From contig NZ_AUEC01000040.1 of the NCBI RefSeq assembly GCF_000425785.1, positions 1 to 45,877 of the forward strand: a stretch of 45,877 nt of DNA, read 5' to 3'. The notes under the pieces were generated by a model, which ran no database searches, had not been told where the DNA came from, and saw nothing but the letters and a program-made list of their open reading frames with translations. The first letter of the stretch is position 1; every line of letters starts with the position of its first letter. Positions 40,131-45,877 of this stretch are shown here, one piece after another. The stretch comes from Pseudomonas taiwanensis DSM 21245 (GTDB taxonomy: Bacteria > Pseudomonadota > Gammaproteobacteria > Pseudomonadales > Pseudomonadaceae). A program made the translations under genes and the position numbers.

Positions 40131-42776
40131 ATGAAAAAAACAGCGGAACAGTTGAATCAGACCAACATTGATCTCAATCATAGCGATACCAATGCAAAAT
40201 TTGAAGTTGGTGAACTAGTACAACATCAAAGTTATATAAAGTTAGAGCAAAGGATTGAGGCGGATCTCGCAAATGCCAAAAAGATTCTGAAGCTAAGGAA
40301 GGTATCCTCAGCGGAAGATGACTACCCCTATGGAAGTGGTTTAGTTTACTTTGTCGATGGGACTCGTGGTGCTGGTAAGTCTACATTCTTGCAAAGCGCA
40401 TTTCACGCCTTGGGGAATGAGAAATCAAAACTTAGTGTTAGTCCGCTTGCCTATATTGACCCAAGCCGGATTGAGCGTAGTGAAATTATCCTGCTTAGCA
40501 TTTTGAAAGCCTTAAAAGGCTGTGTTACAAGGACGGAAGTCTGCTCAGGACTGGATGGCGAGCGAATTATCATGCGCTTTCGTGAGCAGTTTAAAAAGCT
40601 GGCTGGTGGACTCAGCTTATTTAGTTCGAATCACGACCAACTCCAGGATTTAGATCCAGAGCTTTTCTTCGAGTGGGGCTTGGAGAGAGCTGGGTACAGC
40701 ACGGACTTGCGCAGAAATTTCCATACACTGCTCGACTTGTCCTGTCATGCGCTAGGCGTTGATTCACTGATAATAGCTTTTGACGATGCTGATACTCACT
40801 CGCAACATGCGCGCAGTGTTCTGGAGTGCATACGTAAATACCTAGACACACCTCGCCTTGTTGTTTTAGTAACAGGTGATATTGAGTTGTACTCACTCAT
40901 GGTGAGGGATCATTTTTACGATAGCCTGGGGGATGCAAAGCATGGTCAGGTTAAAGAGCGAGTTGATCAGCGTCATAAGATGATTGATCACTTAGAGGAT
41001 CAATATCTGCTAAAACTTTTTCCTATGCAGCGTCGTTTGCAGTTGCGCCCGCTTTGGAATCTTCTTCAAGGCGGTGAAGATCAGTTCTGCCTCTCTCATT
41101 CCAACTGGAGTAGGACATTAACTCCGAACGAGTTGGTTAGCTCCTTGATACGACGTGGTTTACGAATCAAGAATCCTCGCGATTTAGACCTTTATAGGGA
41201 TTTTTTGCTTAAGCAACCTCTACGCTCGGTTCTTCAAGTATTATCAAGGTGTGCGCCAGAATTCGATCCTGATGGGTCTGATAAATGGAATTCAGAACTA
41301 TCTGAAGCTCTGAGTGAAAGCTTACGAGCATTGGCATTAGGGAGCCTTTATAAGTTTGGCGTGGATGTCGATGCTATCGCGGCCCAAGAATTACCAGCAC
41401 TGAGTAAGGCAGTGTTTGATCTAGCGATCCGTGATGGTGATTTCGATACTGCAGCCTATCTTAGACCCCAACCAATTGATGCGGATCTAAAGAACTGCTT
41501 TGCAGCACTATCAGCCGATGTAACCCGACTTTGTGCAGAGAAACCGGCAACACTGATTGACTATATGCTGGCAGCACCTGGCAGCGTGGCACTATTCGGG
41601 CAGGTATTGAGGCGAAAAGCTAAAGACCTCCGTACCGAGGAAGATCGTCAGAATCTTCGTAAGCAGTTTGAGCAATATATGGGTATAGGGCGAAAAGAAG
41701 ATGCACTAAATTGGGCTCGTCATGCTGTAACTATTCTAACGGCACCCTACGGGGCAAGTCCGACGACTCCCGTTGTTTATTCTGGGGTTATTGGTCTTAA
41801 CAAAAGAAAGCCAGGAGTGGGCGATCCGGATTATATTACAGCTGATAGTGTGCTGAAAGGTTGCAGTGAATTGCCTGTATTTGCACTGAGTCTGGTGGAT
41901 GTTTCCGGTTCCTCCTCAAGAACATATGCTTCTATATATAATATCGTTGGTCTGATGGCTCGTTTGCTTTCGCTCGAACCGAAGGAGGGCAAGTATGATG
42001 TGATAAGTGTTTTACCTAAACCATATCCTCCGCTCACTGTTTCCCTACCTCAGTGGGAGACAGATAATGCAGACGAAGGCAAGGATGAAGAAGCATCTGA
42101 TCCGGTTGAAGATGCTAAAAAGCTTACTCAACTTATAAGTATGGTTGAGCAATGGTTAGGCTCTACTTATTCTCTCAGAAAGCGATTAAATCCCTCGGCT
42201 GTATTGATTGGCAAGATTTGGACTAGGTTATATTTTAGTCTGGAGAAGGTTTGTGGTGATAATCGGCCGGATATAGCAAAAAAAGCTATTGGCGCAGGTA
42301 ATCTAATGGAGTTATTTGCTCTCTGTGTCATCAATTCCTTTTATGTTGAAGAGCGTGACTATCACTTGGGTGAGATGGCGGACTACGCTTTGGATGAGTC
42401 AGATACTGATCGAGCTAACCCACTAAAGTCGGCCAAGTTTTTTATTAAGAAGCTGAAGTGGGCTGAGACGGCGTACGAGAATTTACCTCTTACTTACCTT
42501 GTTGCCACTTGTCCGTTAATTATGGGGTTGTTAGAGCCAAGTGTTGAGGCGAGGAAGCTAGCTGCTACGTTAATATCTGGGCATCCTGAAATGAAAACTA
42601 CGGAGGGTCATTCAAATGTCGAGGGCGAGAGTCCGGGCGAAGCAGTAGATAAACTGCTTTGCGATAAAGAGGTTTGGGATAAGCTTAATAAAACTTATAT
42701 TCTAGGTATGAAGTGGGGGGGTGAAACTTCTAGAGTTCGTGCAAAAAAAATAGTTGACGGGTCGACTGAGTCATGA
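40131..42776 (+). CDS. rdrA: RADAR system ATPase RdrA
   Basis: An 881-aa P-loop ATPase. Walker A is DGTRGAGKST (Gly77, Lys83, Ser84) and Walker B is LIIAFDDADTH with Asp218-Asp219, followed by VVLVTGDIE, a likely sensor region. The remaining 600 residues are mostly helical and match no other family I recognise. Size, single N-terminal ATPase and the overlapping giant adenosine deaminase gene identify it as RdrA of RADAR, an anti-phage system. In studied systems RdrA forms rings that associate with RdrB and are needed for defence. The ATG at 40131 (MKKTAEQLNQTN) has AGGA 6 bases upstream; a TTG at 40062 is unlikely. The gene is clearly richer in A and T and in T-ending codons than the core genes, a sign of transfer. 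Confidence 0.85.
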   Translation: MKKTAEQLNQTNIDLNHSDTNAKFEVGELVQHQSYIKLEQRIEADLANAKKILKLRKVSSAEDDYPYGSGLVYFVDGTRGAGKSTFLQSAFHALGNEKSKLSVSPLAYIDPSRIERSEIILLSILKALKGCVTRTEVCSGLDGERIIMRFREQFKKLAGGLSLFSSNHDQLQDLDPELFFEWGLERAGYSTDLRRNFHTLLDLSCHALGVDSLIIAFDDADTHSQHARSVLECIRKYLDTPRLVVLVTGDIELYSLMVRDHFYDSLGDAKHGQVKERVDQRHKMIDHLEDQYLLKLFPMQRRLQLRPLWNLLQGGEDQFCLSHSNWSRTLTPNELVSSLIRRGLRIKNPRDLDLYRDFLLKQPLRSVLQVLSRCAPEFDPDGSDKWNSELSEALSESLRALALGSLYKFGVDVDAIAAQELPALSKAVFDLAIRDGDFDTAAYLRPQPIDADLKNCFAALSADVTRLCAEKPATLIDYMLAAPGSVALFGQVLRRKAKDLRTEEDRQNLRKQFEQYMGIGRKEDALNWARHAVTILTAPYGASPTTPVVYSGVIGLNKRKPGVGDPDYITADSVLKGCSELPVFALSLVDVSGSSSRTYASIYNIVGLMARLLSLEPKEGKYDVISVLPKPYPPLTVSLPQWETDNADEGKDEEASDPVEDAKKLTQLISMVEQWLGSTYSLRKRLNPSAVLIGKIWTRLYFSLEKVCGDNRPDIAKKAIGAGNLMELFALCVINSFYVEERDYHLGEMADYALDESDTDRANPLKSAKFFIKKLKWAETAYENLPLTYLVATCPLIMGLLEPSVEARKLAATLISGHPEMKTTEGHSNVEGESPGEAVDKLLCDKEVWDKLNKTYILGMKWGGETSRVRAKKIVDGSTES

Positions 42777-45313
42777 ACAGTGTCGGTCGTGAACAATCTG
42801 CCTCCGTTATAGCTCAGATAGGTACAACGCTGCTCTCAAATTACAGAGTGTTGGCGCTCGTACGGCAGACGCCATTTCGTCAGCCTCTAAATCCAAGAAG
42901 CTTACATGAGGCAGTTTATCTAGGGTACCTACCATGGTCGGCACGCCTGCCTGATCACGTTTTTGAACATAGTTGGCAATTGCTGGCTCAGCAGTCTGCG
43001 CATAAAAACAGAGTGGGTTTCTTGTTTGGTGCACTTCAGGAGATGGCAGAGGAGTTTTTAGAGAGTCGGCATGGCAATTGGCATGTGAAACGGCAGAAGT
43101 TTGGTGCTTGGCAGCAAAGTGTCGTGAGCCGTATATCGGGTTTACCTTTGATAGCGGCTGCCCAAGTCTCAGCTCAGCCGTCAGCAATGGGGGACATCGA
43201 GGTGCGCACGAAGTGGCCATGGATGCCTTCGCAGACTTGGGCCAGCAAAAACCTGCCTGTCGTCAGTCCGTATGACCCACTGGTGGAAGACTACTTAGGT
43301 CGCGAAGGGCTCCACGAAACACATTTACACCTGAATGGAAGCACTCATGCAGAAAACTGTTGGCTACGCGCTTTACGCAAACCCAAGCAAGAAACAAGTG
43401 ACTTCAGCCTGAAGTGGCACACACCCAATGCAGCTGACGCCGCTGCAGTGCGGGAGCTAGCACGATCAATCGATCCGGATCTCACGCCTGCTGAACTGAA
43501 TCGTCAACTGGTAGCAGCAGGCAGTTTGAGAAAGTGGCTAATAGCCGCAGCGATGAATACACTCAGCGAAAATGCCCGATTTCCACACGATTTATTTGAA
43601 TTAATGGATGGCGAAATTCATGGGGAGGAGATTGGTTTCCCAATACCATCACAATTAGAGCTTTCGCCAGAAAGTAGCACGGCGGACGAAATTTATTGGA
43701 TGTTACAGCTTATGTGCAAGCTTAGGGACCACCCTAGCGTAATACTTGAGCGAATGTTTCATGCCTATATTATGCTTCAAAGTCAGTACTACCGTCTTTT
43801 GGTGCAAAGTGAGGAGCAATTTGGGTTTGACCAGTTTCAGAAATTCACATATAGCAAGTTGCGTGACCCAGCGGAGGAAGATTACCTGCCGCGCTTTTGG
43901 GCGATGCATGGTAAAGCATCAAATGTAAGTCGCACTACTTATCTTGAGGGGCGTATATCTCCGAAAGATACACTGCGCAAAAATTACAGGTTGTTTAAGG
44001 CAGTTCTGGGTGGTTATTGGCGTTATATTCACGATCAGGACTCTTCTGGGTTTGGCGTGAAGTCTGCACCAAATAAACTTGGTGAAATTCTAGAAGGTTT
44101 AGAAATGCACTTCCAAAAATTATCCCCGCTTGATCGGTCGCGCCACCGCCTTGCCCTGGTTGTGCATTTTATTAAGAAAGCATGGTCCCCAAGTAGCAAG
44201 GCAGGTCCGTATCGCTTCTACAAGCAGCGCCAAGAACTTGAAATTACAACGAATGTTTTGCTCGAGTGCTTCGCTCGCTGGCCGAGATTGAGAACTTGGG
44301 TGCGTGGTATTGATGCTGCCGCAAATGAACTACATGCGCCACCAGAAATTTTTGCTAGTTGCTATCGCGTGTGCGAGCGAATGGGTTTAACGCACCGGAC
44401 ATTTCATGCTGGCGAAGACTTCGCACATATTTTGAGCGGTCTTCGCACAATTCATGATGCTCTTGAAATTCTGGATCTTCGAGATGGTGATCGCATAGGG
44501 CATGGTACTGCGATGGGTATCTCTCCTCGATTGTGGCTAGAGCGGATGCCGGGGCAATTAGTCGTCAAGAAAGGCGAATGGATGTTGGACTTACTGTCCG
44601 CTTGGCGACTACTACGTACCGTGCCAAGCGCTACAGCAGCAGCTACAAGGGTAGCAAATGATTTGGCAAAATGTGCATGTGAAGTGTTTCGTCGAGAAGT
44701 GAGTTGTACTTCACTTGAAGCTGCCATGGCACTTCGGCACTTAAATGTCCGCTTTGTGCAGGCTGCCGTAGAAACAGACTGGTCAGCATGCATAACTCCG
44801 CTAAGTGACCTTTGGTATGATGAGGCGCGAAAGGTTCAACAGGCGAAACGTGATTGCCCTCAGCATTTATTGCTTTTGTGGGAGTGGCTTAGTGATCGCG
44901 ATCTGTGGGAACGTAGTGAAGCTCTTCAGAGTGTTGATGCTGCGTACTTTGATCAGTCTACCTATCTTCATATTCAGCAAGCTTTGATGAGGCAGGTGGC
45001 TCAGCGTAACGTCATTATAGAAACACTTCCCTCAAGCAATGTGCGTATTAGTCAATACAACAGCTTCAGCGAGCATCATTCGCTACGTTGGATGCGTGCG
45101 CCGGGGTTTGTACAAGATGGAGATCCAGAAATTATGGTTTCTCTAGGCTCGGATGATCCAGGTATTTTCGCAGGAGATTTGAATGGTGAATTTTATCAGT
45201 TGTATGGAGCGCTGCGTAATCAAGGGCTAAGTGACCATGCAGCTCTGTCGCTTCTTAAACCCATAAATGAACGAGGTCGGGCTTATCGATTCCATGACCC
45301 GTTCTTAGGATGA
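42773..45313 (+). CDS. rdrB: RADAR system adenosine deaminase RdrB
   Basis: An 846-aa protein with all adenosine deaminase motifs in order: zinc ligands His184 and His186 (ETHLHLNGST), HAGED with His545 and catalytic Glu548, RIGHGT with His577, and SDDPG with Asp794-Asp795. Ordinary adenosine deaminase has about 350 residues with HxH near residue 15. Here about 180 residues precede HxH and about 360 separate it from HAGED, as expected for the divergent RdrB deaminase, which forms large multimeric shells and converts adenosine to inosine in RNA or nucleotides after phage infection. It overlaps rdrA by ATGA. No membrane-protein third gene (rdrC/rdrD type) follows. All catalytic residues are kept, so it is probably active. 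Confidence 0.88.
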   Translation: MNSVGREQSASVIAQIGTTLLSNYRVLALVRQTPFRQPLNPRSLHEAVYLGYLPWSARLPDHVFEHSWQLLAQQSAHKNRVGFLFGALQEMAEEFLESRHGNWHVKRQKFGAWQQSVVSRISGLPLIAAAQVSAQPSAMGDIEVRTKWPWMPSQTWASKNLPVVSPYDPLVEDYLGREGLHETHLHLNGSTHAENCWLRALRKPKQETSDFSLKWHTPNAADAAAVRELARSIDPDLTPAELNRQLVAAGSLRKWLIAAAMNTLSENARFPHDLFELMDGEIHGEEIGFPIPSQLELSPESSTADEIYWMLQLMCKLRDHPSVILERMFHAYIMLQSQYYRLLVQSEEQFGFDQFQKFTYSKLRDPAEEDYLPRFWAMHGKASNVSRTTYLEGRISPKDTLRKNYRLFKAVLGGYWRYIHDQDSSGFGVKSAPNKLGEILEGLEMHFQKLSPLDRSRHRLALVVHFIKKAWSPSSKAGPYRFYKQRQELEITTNVLLECFARWPRLRTWVRGIDAAANELHAPPEIFASCYRVCERMGLTHRTFHAGEDFAHILSGLRTIHDALEILDLRDGDRIGHGTAMGISPRLWLERMPGQLVVKKGEWMLDLLSAWRLLRTVPSATAAATRVANDLAKCACEVFRREVSCTSLEAAMALRHLNVRFVQAAVETDWSACITPLSDLWYDEARKVQQAKRDCPQHLLLLWEWLSDRDLWERSEALQSVDAAYFDQSTYLHIQQALMRQVAQRNVIIETLPSSNVRISQYNSFSEHHSLRWMRAPGFVQDGDPEIMVSLGSDDPGIFAGDLNGEFYQLYGALRNQGLSDHAALSLLKPINERGRAYRFHDPFLG

Positions 45314-45450
45314 TTTATATCGTAGTGTTAGAGTCTTTTGCAGTTTGTTCTAGATTTTAAAGCATGTCGGGTGCTTTGGAGTTATTGAACCCGTTAGCTG
45401 GTCGCTTTCAGTCGTTTCGGCTGTCAGCGGCCAGGAGCGTTCTAGGCTTG
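45314..45450. other. AT-rich spacer after rdrB
   Basis: Short gap without an open frame of note and without a clear hairpin terminator. It leads into the first degenerate transposase copy. Confidence 0.4.
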
Positions 45451-45625
45451 TACGTAATGAGATGTCGCAAACACCGCATGGAAGAAGTCAGTGAGACCAG
45501 GCGGTGTAGTTTTTCGCAAGCTTGTCGAAGCGCATTACGATCCGGCGGTTCTCTTTCAGATGGCCAAAACATCCGTTCGATGATGTTGCCCTGTCAGTAC
45601 TTGGGCCTATCTGAATTGCCACTGA
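45451..45625 (-). pseudogene. IS5-family transposase, degenerate 3' end (copy 1)
   Basis: On the minus strand this stretch encodes pieces of the C-terminal DDE-transposase segment (NIIERMF, LKENRRIVMRFDKLAKNY and MRCLRHLI in changing frames). It aligns base by base with the copy at 45679-45877 but has many substitutions and frameshifts. It is an old remnant of the same IS family in the same orientation. Confidence 0.7.
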
Positions 45626-45675
45626 TTCTATAGGCCCTGCGACCGACCGCTTTGGGTCGTTTCTGTCTTCCCCAG

Positions 45676-45877
45676 CTAGGCTCTGTCTGAAAAAAGCCGT
45701 CGCATACACCGCATGACACAAGCCAGCGAGACCATTGCGGCATAACTTTTTGCGAGCTTGTCGAAGCGCGTGACGATTCGGCGGTTCTCTTTTAGCCAGC
45801 CGAACATGCGTTCGATGATGTTGCGCTGTCGATATTTTGGGCGGTCAAACAGTCTTGGCAAGCCGGGTTTGGGCTTG
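45676..45877 (-). CDS. IS5-family transposase, C-terminal end (partial, copy 2)
   Basis: The minus strand reads ...LPRLFDRPKYRQRNIIERMFGWLKENRRIVTRFDKLAKSYAAMVSLACVMRCMRRLF and stops at 45676-45678. RNIIERMFGWLKENRRI with its Glu is the last part of the DDE catalytic domain of IS5-family transposases. The gene continues beyond the window end, so completeness cannot be judged. GGCTCTGTCTGAAAAAAGCC next to the stop may be the terminal inverted repeat of the element. Confidence 0.85.
   Translation of the reverse strand, partial: KPKPGLPRLFDRPKYRQRNIIERMFGWLKENRRIVTRFDKLAKSYAAMVSLACVMRCMRRLFSDRA
45679..45877 (-). mobile_element. IS5-family insertion sequence, right part (partial)
   Basis: Contains the partial transposase gene and a candidate end (GGCTCTGTCTGAAAAAAGCC at about 45679-45699). 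The other end is outside the window. Confidence 0.65.

Noticed and set aside
42773..45313. Reading rdrB as a housekeeping adenosine deaminase of purine salvage
   Set aside because: It is more than twice as long, has large insertions, and overlaps a dedicated ATPase gene in accessory DNA.
37635..45877. Direct repeat of the tRNA-Thr 3' end as an att site
   Set aside because: No second copy was found by eye to the end of the window; it may lie further right.
1..45877. CRISPR array
   Set aside because: No regularly spaced short repeats were seen in the window.

Overview
The window is a piece of a Pseudomonas chromosome, most likely of the P. putida group. The reasons are the GC-rich coding style, 35-bp REP elements of the P. 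putida type, and a gene order that I recall from P. putida genomes (murJ-ribF-ileS-lspA-fkpB-ispH, minor pilins, thiO, liv-type transporter, bamD/rluD/pgeF/clpB, tRNAs, ndh, yacG-coaE-pilD-pilC/pilA). That species call rests on memory of family and gene order, not on a database search.

Layout. 1-330: 3' end of an rRNA operon (23S tail, 5S, terminator). 430-4000: LetA/LetB (PqiA/PqiB-type) envelope lipid-transport operon with LetA split into two proteins. 4.1-12 kb: rpsT, murJ and the ribF-ileS-lspA-fkpB-ispH operon, whose genes mostly overlap at start and stop codons. 12-14.3 kb: a reduced minor-pilin cluster (fimT-like opposite pilV-pilW-pilX-pilE) that lacks pilY1. 14.3-23.8 kb: thiO, then a minus-strand catabolic unit: GntR regulator, solute-binding protein, LivHMGF-type ABC transporter, M20 carbamoyl-amino-acid hydrolase and an amidase-signature enzyme. 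It would import and hydrolyse an amide or ureido compound. 24-30 kb: bamD, rluD, pgeF, clpB with a heat-shock-type promoter. 30.1-30.6 kb: tRNA-Asn/Pro/Lys operon with two tandem promoters. 30.7-37.5 kb: ndh, two small conserved proteins, a CbiM-like membrane protein, yacG-coaE-pilD-pilC and divergent pilA, without a pilB.

At tRNA-Thr(CGT) (37.58-37.66 kb) the conserved chromosome ends. Beyond it lies accessory DNA: a decayed hipA-like toxin gene followed by a hipB-like XRE gene with a broken 5' end, about 1.4 kb of debris, then an AT-richer two-gene operon (40.13-45.31 kb) and two tandem, diverged 3' ends of an IS5-family transposase gene running off the window.

The most notable system is the two-gene operon. 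It encodes an 881-aa P-loop ATPase overlapping by ATGA an 846-aa protein with all zinc and catalytic motifs of adenosine deaminase but more than twice the usual length. This is the architecture of RADAR (RdrA-RdrB), an anti-phage defence system that deaminates adenosine (in RNA and/or nucleotides). No third accessory gene (small membrane protein) is visible. Its position downstream of a tRNA gene, between toxin-antitoxin remnants and IS debris, fits a defence island.
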